From contig CAWKKW010000006.1 in the NCBI GenBank assembly GCA_963850345.1, forward strand, positions 186,001 to 250,000: a stretch of 64,000 bases of DNA. The letters are read 5' to 3'. How positions within the stretch are numbered: position 1 is the stretch's first letter; each line of letters opens with the position of its first letter. The notes below the pieces were generated by a model that searched no databases, was not told the DNA's origin, and saw only the letters and a list, made by a program, of their open reading frames with translations. Made by a program: the position numbers and the translations under genes. The stretch comes from CAWKKW01 sp963850345. Lineage in GTDB: Bacteria > Acidobacteriota > Terriglobia > Terriglobales > Acidobacteriaceae. Positions 9,557 to 18,619 of the stretch are shown here, piece after piece.

Positions 9557-10661
9557 AGGAGACGGACTTTGCTTTGACCGTAGGCAGATCGATCACCAGC
9601 CGCGTTCCTCGCACCGCATCGAGTGAGAACTGGCCTCCCAGCGCCTCGATCCGCTCGCGTATTCCGCGCAGACCATTGCCCTCTGCGCGAACACCGCCCC
9701 GCCCATCGTCGGCGACGATCATGGAGCAGCGGTCCGGGTGTGAATCGAAGGTGAGCATCGCGCTGGTGGCGTGCGCGTGGCGAACGATATTCGTAACGGC
9801 TTCACGCACAATAAGGGAGAGCACCGTCTCCTCCGCGGGATTCAGCTTAGGAGGGTCGGAGTCGCAGGTGAGCCGCACGCCCGCCGCATCCAGCGTCCGT
9901 TGCGCGCGCTCGATTTCGGCTGTCAGCCCTTCTGCGCGATAGCCGCCAATCGCCTCCCGTACTTCGGCAAGAGCCTTCCGGGCAATCTGCTCCACGTCGG
10001 CCATCTCCCGCGCCGAACGATCCGGATCCCGCGCCAGCAATCGTCCCGCCAACTCCGACTTCAGCACGATGACCGACAGCGTATGCCCCAGCACGTCGTG
10101 CAGGTCCCGTGAGATTCGCTCCCGCTCCGCCAGTTTGGCCAGGTGCTCTACCTCTTCCTGTGCCATTCGCAACTTGATGTGTGCACGCTTGCCTTGTGCG
10201 AATCCCATGTTGCTGATGCCCACGACCAGTGCGATGAAGATTACCGGCATCCACGCCCAGACCGTGAGGTGCAGCAACCAAGCCTCGATCGCGATGGCAG
10301 TCACCGCTCCACCGAAGATCGCCAGCACCAGCGGGCCGTACTCGATGTAAAACGGTAGGAACGCGGCCGCATAGATGAAGATGCCGATGGCTCCCGGATT
10401 GCGCGGCACATACAGCAGCCCTTCCAGGAACATCGCCCCGATCATGGCTAGTTGCAACGGCCGTCTCACGTAGTCAATTCCAAAATAGAGCGCCAGGAAA
10501 ATGACGAAGGCCAGGGAAAACTCAATCCAGTATCCGAGTTGGTTACGTTTGATCGGTTCGATAAAGAAGAAGGCCGTATAGAGCAGCCACACGAACCGAA
10601 CCCACCCCCAGCCGAGAGCACTCGCCGATTCGCGCGATTTATCTTTGCTGCGATACGTCAT
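9549..10661 (-). CDS. DesK-type membrane sensor histidine kinase
   Basis: 370 residues. Residues ~20-155 contain five to six hydrophobic segments, with no extracytoplasmic sensor domain, as in DesK and other intramembrane-sensing kinases. A coiled segment (160-182) leads into a HisKA_3 dimerisation domain with the phospho-acceptor His188 in S-R-D-L-H-D-V-L-G-H. The HATPase domain has the N box (REAVTNIVRHAHA) and G box (ADDGRGG, GNGLRGIRER). The protein ends in SVSCE, overlapping the regulator start. The ATG at 10661 is preceded by AGGAG. It lies 77 bases after the ABC permease. It likely senses membrane perturbation or a transported drug or lipid; the ligand is unknown. Confidence 0.93.
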   Translation of the reverse strand: MTYRSKDKSRESASALGWGWVRFVWLLYTAFFFIEPIKRNQLGYWIEFSLAFVIFLALYFGIDYVRRPLQLAMIGAMFLEGLLYVPRNPGAIGIFIYAAAFLPFYIEYGPLVLAIFGGAVTAIAIEAWLLHLTVWAWMPVIFIALVVGISNMGFAQGKRAHIKLRMAQEEVEHLAKLAERERISRDLHDVLGHTLSVIVLKSELAGRLLARDPDRSAREMADVEQIARKALAEVREAIGGYRAEGLTAEIERAQRTLDAAGVRLTCDSDPPKLNPAEETVLSLIVREAVTNIVRHAHATSAMLTFDSHPDRCSMIVADDGRGGVRAEGNGLRGIRERIEALGGQFSLDAVRGTRLVIDLPTVKAKSVSCE

Positions 10662-10738
10662 GGCTACTCCTGAATAGATGAGTTTAGCTTACTCCGGCAG
10701 GCAGGCTTCTCCCGCCGGAGCTTTGCTTTCCATACCTG

Positions 10739-11539
10739 CTACGAGCGCGAGGCGACGCGGCTGAACTCCAGCCAGCTTGCACCCAGCAGGAGCAGCGTGA
10801 ACCCGGCCAATGCCTCCCAATGCGTGGTCATCGATCCGGGCCGCGCGTACCCCACCACGTTGAGCGCCAGCTGGGCGAAGTGGTACGTCGGCAGCATCGG
10901 CGCAATCTTTGCCAGCCAGTGCGGCAGTGCCTCGATGGGCATCCACAGGCCAGACGCGAACGACATGGGCAGATAGATCATGTTCACGATGCCCGGGGCT
11001 GCATTCGCTGGCACAAGCAGCGCCAGAAACAAACCCATCGTGGCAAACGGAATCGCTCCGCTGACAGTGATGCCCATCAGCTTCACTACTTCCATCGGGC
11101 TGATGTGCACACCTGCCAGCGTGACCCCGAGGGCCACCAGCAAGGTCACGATGATCACGCCGAAGGCGACCGCACTCAACAACTTCGCCAGCAGATATGC
11201 GAGCGGCGGCATCGGGCTGGCCTGCTTTACCTCCAACCATCCGTGCGCTCGCTCGCTCGCCAGGCCCACGCCAACGCCGAACAACGATGCGCCGATCAGG
11301 CCGAAGCAACTGTAGCTGGCCAGCAGATACTTGGCGAAGTTGAAACTCGCCGGCCCTTGATGCCCCATGCTCACTCCAAAGATCAGGTAGAACATCACGG
11401 GGAAGCCGATGACTGAGAGGGAGAACGCCTTCATCCGCAGCAACTTCAGAAATTCATACTTCGCTTCTTTTACATAGACATTCGTCGCCGATACCAAGCT
11501 CAGCGACACGGGACGGTCGGTCAGAACGGCAGAGGTCAT
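10739..11539 (-). CDS. ABC-2 type transporter permease
   Basis: 266 residues with six predicted membrane segments (for example AFSLSVIGFPVMFYLIFGV, FGVIIVTLLVALGVTLAGV, ATMGLFLALLVP, FTLLLLGASWL). The ABC-2 signature region NMIYLPMSFASGLWMPIEALP is present at about 188-208. The start ATG has AAGGAG 8 bases upstream, and the gene begins 20 bases after the ATPase stop, so both belong to one transcript. It forms the channel of a homodimeric exporter with the ATPase encoded at 11560-12516, probably moving a hydrophobic compound out of the membrane. Confidence 0.92.
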   Translation of the reverse strand: MTSAVLTDRPVSLSLVSATNVYVKEAKYEFLKLLRMKAFSLSVIGFPVMFYLIFGVSMGHQGPASFNFAKYLLASYSCFGLIGASLFGVGVGLASERAHGWLEVKQASPMPPLAYLLAKLLSAVAFGVIIVTLLVALGVTLAGVHISPMEVVKLMGITVSGAIPFATMGLFLALLVPANAAPGIVNMIYLPMSFASGLWMPIEALPHWLAKIAPMLPTYHFAQLALNVVGYARPGSMTTHWEALAGFTLLLLGASWLEFSRVASRS

Positions 11540-11559
11540 AGCAGTCTCTCCTTCACTGG

Positions 11560-12516
11560 TTAGTTGGTGGCCTGGTCGTCGGCGCGCGTCAGTTGAAGAA
11601 AGGCGTCCTCAAGTCCGGCGCTCGAAATCTCGAGATCGTGCAGCGACTCATCCCGGCTTAGCATCTCCGCGATCACCTTCTCCGGATTGCAGGTAGTTAC
11701 GATCATCGCCTCGCGATCTTCCTGAACATCGGTTACCGTCGGCAAACCGCGCAGGAACGACGGATCGAGTGCGGTGACACAACGAATTCTGCGTCCGGCG
11801 ACGCGGCTCTTGATCTGTGCCGGTGTTCCTTCCGAAATCACCTTGCCCTGGTTGATCACCACGACGCGGCTGGCCAGTGCATCCGCCTCTTCGAGGTAGT
11901 GCGTCGTCAGGAGCACCGTCTTGCCTCGCGCCGCCAGTCCGCGCACCTCATCCCAAAGCCCGCGCCGCGACTCGATATCCATGCCCACCGTCGGCTCGTC
12001 CAGCACCAGCAGATCGGGATTACCGCAGAGTGCCAGTCCAAACAGAACCCTCTGCCTCTGGCCTCCGGAAAGTTTTCCGAAGAAGCGATCTTCGAGTCCG
12101 CCCAGCTTGGCGATTCGCACAACCTCCGCCACCGGCAGGGGATTGGGATAGTAGCTGCGGAAGAGGTCGATATGCTCCCGCACCCGCAACGATTCGGGCA
12201 CGCGTGACACCTGCAGCATCGCTCCGATCCGTGTCCGCGACGCCGGATCGCGGGGATCGCGCCCGAGTATGCTTGCCGAGCCGCGATTGGGCGAGATCAG
12301 CCCAAGCAGCAAACGCACCGCGGTCGTCTTTCCTGCGCCGTTTGGCCCCAGCAGCGCGACTACTTCGCCGGGATACAGATGAAGTGAAAGGTCGTTGAGC
12401 GCCTTGATTTCGCCGTATTGCTTGGTCACGGCTTTCAGGGCCGCCACCGCAGCCTGCGCCCTGCGCGGAAAACGCTCGTGGTTGATTCCTGCTTCGATCA
12501 GCATGCCTGCCGACAT
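11560..12516 (-). CDS. ABC transporter ATP-binding protein (exporter, CcmA/YvfR-like)
   Basis: 318 residues. I start at ATG 12516 (MSAGM) because GGAGG lies 7 bases upstream; a TTG two codons earlier is less likely. Walker A G-P-N-G-A-G-K-T (57-64), signature LSGGQRQRVLFG, Walker B LLVLDEPTVGMD and H-loop TTHYLEEAD are intact. The ~70 C-terminal residues after the ATPase core match the extra domain of DrrA-type drug exporters. First gene of the exporter/two-component unit running down to 8942; a 6-base-arm palindrome lies 98 bases upstream of the start. Confidence 0.94.
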   Translation of the reverse strand: MSAGMLIEAGINHERFPRRAQAAVAALKAVTKQYGEIKALNDLSLHLYPGEVVALLGPNGAGKTTAVRLLLGLISPNRGSASILGRDPRDPASRTRIGAMLQVSRVPESLRVREHIDLFRSYYPNPLPVAEVVRIAKLGGLEDRFFGKLSGGQRQRVLFGLALCGNPDLLVLDEPTVGMDIESRRGLWDEVRGLAARGKTVLLTTHYLEEADALASRVVVINQGKVISEGTPAQIKSRVAGRRIRCVTALDPSFLRGLPTVTDVQEDREAMIVTTCNPEKVIAEMLSRDESLHDLEISSAGLEDAFLQLTRADDQATN

Positions 12517-12901
12517 TCGCAACCTCCACTTGGCTCGTGAATATTTCAGCCAACGAGAGACAGCTTGCGCCTGCCGCCCGTCAGAAAACAGTGGAGTGTG
12601 TCACCTGCAGCAGATGACAACTGTCATGCCAAAAATCGGGCAGCCGCAAATACTCCGGCCTGTTTTACTGCTTGCTCGCGGTCGATGATTCCTAACAGGA
12701 GCGAACTTCGTCTACAGGCCTGAGCTCCGGGGCCCGCCTGTGATCAGCCCGAAGCGCAGCGAATTTGGATACCATAAGGACATACGCTGAACTTCGTCGC
12801 GCGAGTTGCGTCATCACCGTTCAACTTGCTCGGCTCGCTTTTGCTCAACCGGGTCTTCAGCCCCTGGCAGCACACTGACTCCCGATGTGAGGACCTACTG
12901 G
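12517..12901. other. Intergenic region between divergent transcripts, with an operator candidate
   Basis: 385 bases between the exporter operon on the minus strand and the FkbM methyltransferase on the plus strand. No convincing small gene. The notable element is the palindrome at 12614-12627. Promoters for both directions must lie here, but no strong -35/-10 pair stands out. Confidence 0.5.
12614..12627. promoter_or_regulatory. Palindrome ATGACA-AC-TGTCAT, candidate operator of the exporter operon
   Basis: Perfect 6-base arms separated by two bases, 98 bases upstream of the ABC ATPase start. LuxR-type regulators of the DesR/YvfU group bind short inverted repeats of this size upstream of their target exporter, so autoregulation by the 8942-9556 regulator is a reasonable inference. 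A single copy is not proof. Confidence 0.4.
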
Positions 12902-13696
12902 ATGAAAAAACTGGATCAGCTCACAAAAGATTTCCTTGGACTGATGCGTGTGTGCGGACCCGCCATGGCCCTGCGCTGGCTCTTTCACGTGATTACGCAT
13001 TTCAACACGGTGGCCCGGTCCGGCAGCCTGCAGCCCGCTGACCTGGCTATGGGCAGCGGCCCCTTCCAAATTCACCTGAAACACTGCAAGTCTCCCTTCA
13101 AGGTGAAGGGTCCGCAGGTGGTGAATGGAATCCGCGAGATGTACGTGCGCGACGTTTACCTCCGGGACGGGTGGTTGAAGATCAAGCCACACGACACCGT
13201 CGTCGACATAGGCGCCAACATCGGCAACTTCACCAACATGGCTCTCTCCGCGCAGCCGACCACGCGCGTTATCGCCGTCGAGCCAAGCCGTCATCTCAAT
13301 TCCCTGTTTCAGCAGTCGGTGGGACTGAACGAAGGCTACCTGGAACGAACCACCCTCATGCGCGCCTTCATCGGCAAAGCGACGCCACTCTCGCACGGTC
13401 TTTTGAATCGGCAGGAGTATGGCGACGCGGAATGGATCACCGAAGATCAACTCATCGAGCGTGCTGGCATCGAACACATCGACGTACTCAAGTGCGACAT
13501 CGAGGGCAGCGAATTTGGCCTGCTGAAAAAAGACAGCAAGATCCTGTCGATCACCAAAGCGCTGGCGTGTGAAGTGCATGCCAACGGCGGCGACATGGAC
13601 CAGTTCATCGCCGACATCGAATCCTGCGGATTCACCATCGGCCCCGTCGAACGGCTTCCCGGGGTGCTGATCATGCTGGCCAAGCGCCCGGCATGA
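12902..13696 (+). CDS. FkbM family methyltransferase
   Basis: 264 residues, class I SAM-dependent methyltransferase fold. Motif I is V-V-D-I-G-A-N-I-G-N (100-109), followed by the acidic strand end VIAVEPSR (123-130) and the FkbM block DVLKCDIEGSEFGLL (194-208). I chose ATG 12902 over upstream in-frame starts because GAGGA lies about 9 bases before it and the fold begins shortly after. FkbM proteins O-methylate sugars, macrolides or other small molecules; the substrate here is unknown, and there are no glycosyltransferase or polyketide genes beside it. It precedes ispE by 79 bases. Confidence 0.88.
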   Translation: MKKLDQLTKDFLGLMRVCGPAMALRWLFHVITHFNTVARSGSLQPADLAMGSGPFQIHLKHCKSPFKVKGPQVVNGIREMYVRDVYLRDGWLKIKPHDTVVDIGANIGNFTNMALSAQPTTRVIAVEPSRHLNSLFQQSVGLNEGYLERTTLMRAFIGKATPLSHGLLNRQEYGDAEWITEDQLIERAGIEHIDVLKCDIEGSEFGLLKKDSKILSITKALACEVHANGGDMDQFIADIESCGFTIGPVERLPGVLIMLAKRPA

Positions 13697-13775
13697 GTTC
13701 GCCGGCGCGCCAGCCTCTCTGCCATGTTCCCAGGGGCCCAACTGTACTCCATCCCTAGGCTTAGAATCAGACGTC

Positions 13776-14828
13776 ATGCCCACGCACGTTCGCTCGCATT
13801 CCAAGATCAATTTAGGGCTCGCCATCGGCCCATCCCGCCTCGACGGCTATCACGCCCTCACCACGCTTTACCAGACGCTGGAGCTTCACGACCTGGTCAC
13901 CGTGGAGGCGCGTCCGACCCAGGCCGCCACCTGCATTTCGCTCACCAGCAACTCGCCCTTCGTGCCGCCCAACAACAAGAACACCGCCTGGCGCATGATC
14001 GAGCTTGCCCTTGCCGCGCAGCACGCGCACGCTGAAGTCCGCGTCCACATCCAGAAAAATCTACCCGTACGCGGTGGCCTCGGCGGCGGCTCCGCAAACG
14101 CTGTCGCTGCGCTGATCGGGCTCGAGCGCGAACTCGGCAAGCACTCCATTCCACTGCTCGCGCCTCCGGAGCGACTCCATATCGCCGGTCGAATCGGCTC
14201 GGATGTGCCCCTGTTCCTCATCGGAGGAACCGTGCTCGGCCTCAACCGCGGAGAAGAGGTCTATCCTTTGCCGGATTTGCCCGCGACCGAATGTGTCATC
14301 GCCGCGCCGTCCATCGGTGTCTCCACCCCGCAGGCGTTTCGCGATTGGGACGCCCGTCACGCCGCGCCGCACTACCCGGCCGGACTGTTGCCTGATCCGT
14401 TCCCGGGCTCGTTGACCGAAGACCCCGCTTTGTTTAAGATGAACAGGTTGAGTCGGTCTCTTGCTGCAGCCTTTGCAGAGCCTCACTCCTCCGGTGTCTT
14501 CTCTTCGAGAGAAGTCCTGGCCGAGAATACCCTTCTCGCGCTTGTCCGAACCGGGATCGAAAACGACTTCGAAGAGGTCGTCTTTCCTCAGTATCCCTCT
14601 CTCGGTGACATCAAGCGCATTCTTACGGGTCCTTCCAGCCAGTCTCCGGAGCAGTCGTCGCTCTATGCTGCGCTTTCAGGTTCCGGCTCCGCACTCTTCG
14701 GGCTGTACGCCACACCAGAGGCAGCCGAAGCGGCGTATCAGCGTCTCCTCGATCATGGTGTAACCGCCTATCGAACAAAGACGTTGCCGCGCCAGGAGTA
14801 CTGGGGCACTATGGTGCAGGAAGCCTGA
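13776..14828 (+). CDS. ispE: 4-diphosphocytidyl-2-C-methyl-D-erythritol kinase
   Basis: Phosphorylates the 2-hydroxyl of CDP-methylerythritol in the MEP isoprenoid pathway. GHMP-kinase motifs are clear: H-S-K-I-N-L-G-L (8-15) with the substrate-binding DGYHALTT (23-30), the ATP loop PVRGGLGGGSANA (97-109) and the C-terminal LSGSGSALFG. At 350 residues it is longer than the usual 280-310; the extra length is mainly in the loop around residues 190-250. The downstream tRNA-Gln and prs are on the same strand. Confidence 0.94.
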   Translation: MPTHVRSHSKINLGLAIGPSRLDGYHALTTLYQTLELHDLVTVEARPTQAATCISLTSNSPFVPPNNKNTAWRMIELALAAQHAHAEVRVHIQKNLPVRGGLGGGSANAVAALIGLERELGKHSIPLLAPPERLHIAGRIGSDVPLFLIGGTVLGLNRGEEVYPLPDLPATECVIAAPSIGVSTPQAFRDWDARHAAPHYPAGLLPDPFPGSLTEDPALFKMNRLSRSLAAAFAEPHSSGVFSSREVLAENTLLALVRTGIENDFEEVVFPQYPSLGDIKRILTGPSSQSPEQSSLYAALSGSGSALFGLYATPEAAEAAYQRLLDHGVTAYRTKTLPRQEYWGTMVQEA

Positions 14829-14854
14829 AATCTTCTTGCACCGGGTTAGGTTAC

Positions 14855-14928
14855 TGGGCGATCGTCTAACGGTAGGACAGTGCCCTTTGGAGGCACTTGT
14901 CTAGGTTCGAATCCTAGTCGCCCAGCCA
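14855..14928 (+). tRNA. tRNA-Gln (anticodon TTG)
   Basis: The acceptor stem TGGGCGA pairs with TCGCCCA; the anticodon stem GTGCC/GGCAC encloses the 7-base loop CTTTGGA with anticodon TTG; the T arm CTAGG-TTCGAAT-CCTAG is perfect. Discriminator G at 14925 and an encoded CCA at 14926-14928. It lies between ispE and prs. Confidence 0.96.
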
Positions 14929-15021
14929 CAAGTTTTCGATCTACACGATGTTTAGCCCCCGGCAGAAACTGGCCGGGAAACCATGCAGGACAACCAACGC
15001 AAACCAGCTTGGGAGGTTCTT

Positions 15022-16080
15022 GTGAGTGAATCGACGATTGAGACGTTGACCCCTGCCCTGGGGCAGGACACGCAGGCACTGGATAGTGCTTCTCGCATCA
15101 AGCCCATCTCGGAGCGGAAGCGTCCGAGCCGTCTGAGCGAAGATAAGCGGTTTAAGGTTTTCTGTGGTTCGGCCAATCGCGAGTTGGCCCAGGAAATCTG
15201 CAAACACATCGGCGTCCCGCTGGGCGAGACCAAGATGCAGCGCTTCTCCGATGGCGAAGTGTACTTTCAGTTGCTGGAAAATGTGCGTGGTGTCGACGTG
15301 TTCGTCGTGCAGCCGACGTGCAATCCGGTGGATCAGCACCTGGTGGAGTTGCTGATCATGATTGACGCGCTCAAGCGTGCGTCGGCCGGAAGAATCACCG
15401 TGGTGGTTCCGTATTACGGCTATGCCCGGCAGGATCGGAAAGATCGGCCGCGTGTCGCCATTTCGTCCAAGCTGGTCGCCGACCTGCTTACGACTGCCGG
15501 TGCGAACCGGGCGCTTTTTATGGATCTGCATGCGGCGCAGATTCAGGGCTTTTTCAATATCCCTGTCGATCATTTATTTGCCAGCCCGGTGCTGGTGAGC
15601 TACTTCAGGGAATTGAAGCTGCAGAATATGACCGTAGTTTCCCCGGATGCGGGAGGCGTGGAACGAGCGCGATTCTTCGCGCAAAAGATGGGTGTGCCGA
15701 TGGCGATTGTCGACAAGCGGCGCACCGACATCAACGTGACCGAGGTGATGAACGTCATCGGTGATGTTGCCGGACGCACCTGCCTGATCATCGACGATAT
15801 CGTCGATACAGCGGGAACGCTGGTGAAGACGGTCGATGCACTGCTCGAAGCCGGGGCCACCAAGGTGTATGCGTGCGCCACTCATCCGGTGCTTTCGGGT
15901 AAGGCGATCGAGCGTATTGCAAATTCAAGACTGGAGCGGTTGATCGTCACCAATTCGATACCTCTTCAGGAAGAGGCACAGAGCGTGCCCAAGATCAAAG
16001 TGTTGTCGATTGCCGGCCTGCTGGCCGCCGCCATCGAGAGCATTCACATGGAGACCAGCGTCAGCACGCTCTTCAGCTGA
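15022..16080 (+). CDS. prs: Ribose-phosphate pyrophosphokinase (PRPP synthase)
   Basis: Makes PRPP from ribose 5-phosphate and ATP for nucleotide, His and Trp synthesis. I place the start at GTG 15022, with GGGAGG 5 bases upstream (352 residues); an ATG at 14983 would add 13 residues but has a weaker site. About 40 residues precede the first conserved strand (FKVFCGSANRELA), an N-terminal extension compared with the ~315-residue family norm. The flexible loop YYGYARQDRK and the PRPP-binding loop LIIDDIVDTAGTL (256-268) are intact. Between tRNA-Gln and the L25 gene, the usual position next to rplY and pth. Confidence 0.96.
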   Translation: MSESTIETLTPALGQDTQALDSASRIKPISERKRPSRLSEDKRFKVFCGSANRELAQEICKHIGVPLGETKMQRFSDGEVYFQLLENVRGVDVFVVQPTCNPVDQHLVELLIMIDALKRASAGRITVVVPYYGYARQDRKDRPRVAISSKLVADLLTTAGANRALFMDLHAAQIQGFFNIPVDHLFASPVLVSYFRELKLQNMTVVSPDAGGVERARFFAQKMGVPMAIVDKRRTDINVTEVMNVIGDVAGRTCLIIDDIVDTAGTLVKTVDALLEAGATKVYACATHPVLSGKAIERIANSRLERLIVTNSIPLQEEAQSVPKIKVLSIAGLLAAAIESIHMETSVSTLFS

Positions 16081-16168
16081 CGTTGGAATTTTCACCTAAC
16101 CCGCCGCAGAACCAAGAGCGGCGAGCAAAGGGAGCGGCTGGGATGCCGTGCCCGAAGGACAAGGAAAA

Positions 16169-16876
16169 ATGGCTACTCAGGAAGTCGTCGCAGCAACGCC
16201 CCGTGAGGGCAAGTTCAACAAGAATGCCGCTCGTCGCGTACGGGTTCAGGGCAAGATCCCCGCGGTTGTGTACGGAGCCAAGCAGGACGCGATTGCGATC
16301 GAAGTGGATCCCAAGCAGATTCAGCGCATCCTCTACTCCGAAACCGGTCACAACTCTATCTTCGACCTCGAGATCTCCGGATCGAGCGCTCAGACCAAGG
16401 CCATGATCGTTGACTGGCAGTACGAGCCGATCAAAGGCAAGCTGCTGCACGTCGACCTCAAGCGCATTGCTCTCGATAAAGCCATCAAGGTCGAGGTTCC
16501 GATTCAGCTCATGGGCGTGCCGTCAGGCGTCAAGCTCCAGGGCGGCATCCTTGACCAGGTTCTTCGCGAAGTAGAAGTCGAGTGCCTCCCCGGCGACATT
16601 CCCAGCCACATCGATGTCGACGTATCCAACCTCAACATTGGCGACTCGATCCGCGTGGCCGACCTGCCGCACGAAGACAAGATCAAGTTCCTCACTGACG
16701 AAGACGCGACCGTAGCCCACGTTGTCTCTATCCGCGAGGAGGTAGTTGAGACACCGGATGCCGTTGCAGCCGCCACTACGCCTGCCGAGCCCGAAGTGGT
16801 CAAGAAGGGCAAGCAGGATGCACCGGACGCCGCAGCCGCGCCGGCCGCCGACAAGGGCAAGGGCGGCAAGAAGTAA
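16169..16876 (+). CDS. rplY: 50S ribosomal protein L25/general stress protein Ctc
   Basis: 235 residues: N-terminal 5S rRNA-binding L25 domain (about 1-95; KNAARRVRVQGKIPAVVYG) and the TL5/CTC C-terminal beta domain (about 100-190; GVPSGVKLQGGILDQVLREVEVECLP). The last ~45 residues are Ala/Lys-rich and probably disordered. Start ATG 16169 (MATQEVV) with a purine-rich AAGGA site; an in-frame GTG at 16148 is not needed. The pth gene begins 3 bases after the stop, so prs-rplY-pth probably form one transcript. Confidence 0.95.
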   Translation: MATQEVVAATPREGKFNKNAARRVRVQGKIPAVVYGAKQDAIAIEVDPKQIQRILYSETGHNSIFDLEISGSSAQTKAMIVDWQYEPIKGKLLHVDLKRIALDKAIKVEVPIQLMGVPSGVKLQGGILDQVLREVEVECLPGDIPSHIDVDVSNLNIGDSIRVADLPHEDKIKFLTDEDATVAHVVSIREEVVETPDAVAAATTPAEPEVVKKGKQDAPDAAAAPAADKGKGGKK

Positions 16877-16879
16877 GCG

Positions 16880-17518
16880 TTGGCCGAGCCCACGGAGCGA
16901 GCGAGAGATTCGCAAGGCGTGATCCTGATCGTCGGACTGGGGAACCCCGGTATCGAGTATCAGTTCACGCCGCACAACGCAGGTTTTCTGGCGATCGACC
17001 GCATCGCCGAGCAGTGTGGAGCGGTCATCAGCAATCGGCGCTGCCGCGCACTTACGGCGACTGCGCGGGTGGCTGGCAGGGAAGTGGTTCTGGCCAAGCC
17101 GGAGACCTTCATGAACCTGAGCGGCTTGTCCGTGCAGGCGCTGGTGAGGGAGTTCGACGCCGATCCGCAGCGCGACCTGATCGTGATCTACGACGAGTTG
17201 GCTCTGCCGCTCGGCACGATCCGGGTTCGCGAACGGGGCAGTTCCGGCGGCCACAACGGAGTCAAATCCATCTCCGGCGCGCTGGGTACCGAAGAGTGGC
17301 TGCGCATCCGGATTGGCGTGGCACCCGCGGCTGCGGAAGGTTCGCGGCGCGGCGGCAAGGATTATTTATTGTCTCCGTTTCGCAAGGCCGAACTGGTCGA
17401 GCTCGACGGGGTTCTGGATCGGGCAGCAAACGCGGCAGAGGTCCTGCTTACCCGGGGCACCGCCGCCGCAATGAACGAGTTTAACCGCCGCGAACCAAAC
17501 ACTCCGGCGGAGGAATAG
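16880..17518 (+). CDS. pth: Peptidyl-tRNA hydrolase
   Basis: Releases tRNA from peptidyl-tRNA that dropped off ribosomes. Conserved blocks: LIVGLGNPGIEYQFTPHNAGF with the catalytic His (about 14-34), KPETFMNLSG, and the YDELALPLG and GGHNGVKSI segments with the catalytic Asp. No ATG is available: TTG 16880, 3 bases after the L25 stop, gives 212 residues; GTG 16919 would give 199 and start just before the fold (VILIVGLGNP). I keep the upstream start, with uncertainty. The C-terminal ~20 residues are polar and variable. Confidence 0.93.
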   Translation: MAEPTERARDSQGVILIVGLGNPGIEYQFTPHNAGFLAIDRIAEQCGAVISNRRCRALTATARVAGREVVLAKPETFMNLSGLSVQALVREFDADPQRDLIVIYDELALPLGTIRVRERGSSGGHNGVKSISGALGTEEWLRIRIGVAPAAAEGSRRGGKDYLLSPFRKAELVELDGVLDRAANAAEVLLTRGTAAAMNEFNRREPNTPAEE

Positions 17519-17619
17519 GGCAGTTGCCCGCCATCGGGTGACTTGCTTTGAGTAACTGCCACGGTGTCGAACACCGGGTGGCGCGCGGACCTTACCCGTT
17601 CGCAGAAAAGAGAGACGGA

Positions 17620-18099
17620 ATGCCAGTACAACGTTTTTACGAAGTCATGTTCATCGTCCGGCCCGACGTGCTCGATGAGGATCTCGACAAGCTCATCGCC
17701 GGAATCGAGGGCACCGTCACCAATGGCGGCGGAGCCATTCGCTCGACCGAGAAGCTGGGCCGCCGCAAGCTCGCCTATACCGTTCGCCGCTTTAACGACG
17801 GCAACTATGTCCTTCTCACTATCGATGCCGACGGCGTGCTGGTCAAAGAAGTGGAACGCCGCCTTCGTGTGACCGAGCCGGTGATCAAGTTCATCACCGT
17901 ACGCATGGACGAGGAAGAGAAGCGTCTGGACAAGGTTCGCGCTCTCCGCGCCAGCCGCAAGAAGCTCAGCGCTCAGCCTGTGGCTCCTCCACCTGCTGCG
18001 CCCGCACCCTCGGCACCTGCTCCGGCCGCCACGCCTGCAGCCGCGCCGGTCGAGGCCGCTGCTCCGGCCGCGCCCGAAGCTGCCCCCGCAAGCGTCTAG
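17620..18099 (+). CDS. rpsF: 30S ribosomal protein S6 with Ala/Pro-rich tail
   Basis: 159 residues. Residues 1-100 are the S6 fold (FYEVMFIVRPDV, LGRRKLAYTVRRFNDGNYVLL, FITVRMDEEE). The last ~45 residues are a low-complexity Pro/Ala tail. S6 binds the 16S central domain together with S18, encoded next. The ATG at 17620 is preceded by AGAGACGGA. First gene of the S6-S18-L9 cluster, separated from pth by 101 bases that could hold a promoter. Confidence 0.96.
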   Translation: MPVQRFYEVMFIVRPDVLDEDLDKLIAGIEGTVTNGGGAIRSTEKLGRRKLAYTVRRFNDGNYVLLTIDADGVLVKEVERRLRVTEPVIKFITVRMDEEEKRLDKVRALRASRKKLSAQPVAPPPAAPAPSAPAPAATPAAAPVEAAAPAAPEAAPASV

Positions 18100-18219
18100 T
18101 TTTACGCTTGCCACCACGAGCGGTTTGCGGAGGTTTTCTCCGGCTCCGCTCCGGTTCAACTTAAGGATCGATACTGCGCCAGCTCAGAGTGCTGAGTGCA
18201 GAGAAGGAAGAAGGAAAAG

Positions 18220-18546
18220 ATGGCTGAAGAAACCAGCACACCACGGGCTCCTGAAAGCTCAGGTCCTCCCAGTTCCGGCCCCCGCCAAGGCGGTCGCCCC
18301 GCAGGCGGTCCCGGCGGCGGCGGACGCAAGTTTTTCCGCCGTAAGAAGGTTTGCAAGTTCTGCACGGAAAAGATCGATGCCATTCCTTACCGCGACGTGC
18401 GCCTGCTGCAGCAGTTCGTCGCCGAACGCGGCAAGATTGTGCCCCGCCGCTTAACCGGCGTCTGCACCACTCACCAGCGGCGGCTCACACGCGCCATCAA
18501 GCAGGCTCGCAATATCGCCCTGCTGCCGTTCGCCGCACGCTTCTAG
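18220..18546 (+). CDS. rpsR: 30S ribosomal protein S18 with extended N-terminus
   Basis: 108 residues. A disordered Gly/Pro/Ser-rich N-terminal stretch of about 40 residues precedes the S18 core (FFRRKKVCKFCTEKIDAIPYRDV, then FVAERGKIVPRRLTGVCTTHQRRL). Two Cys pairs, C-K-F-C and V-C-T-T-H, leave open a metal-binding variant. Start ATG 18220 follows GAAGGAAGAAGGAAAAG. It sits between S6 and L9, as in most bacteria. Confidence 0.95.
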   Translation: MAEETSTPRAPESSGPPSSGPRQGGRPAGGPGGGGRKFFRRKKVCKFCTEKIDAIPYRDVRLLQQFVAERGKIVPRRLTGVCTTHQRRLTRAIKQARNIALLPFAARF

Positions 18547-18619
18547 ATTCGCGCACGCGTCGCTCCGGGCGGAGTCTCCGCCCCGCTTCGCTGCCACTTT
18601 GAGTTTTGGGAGATTCGTT

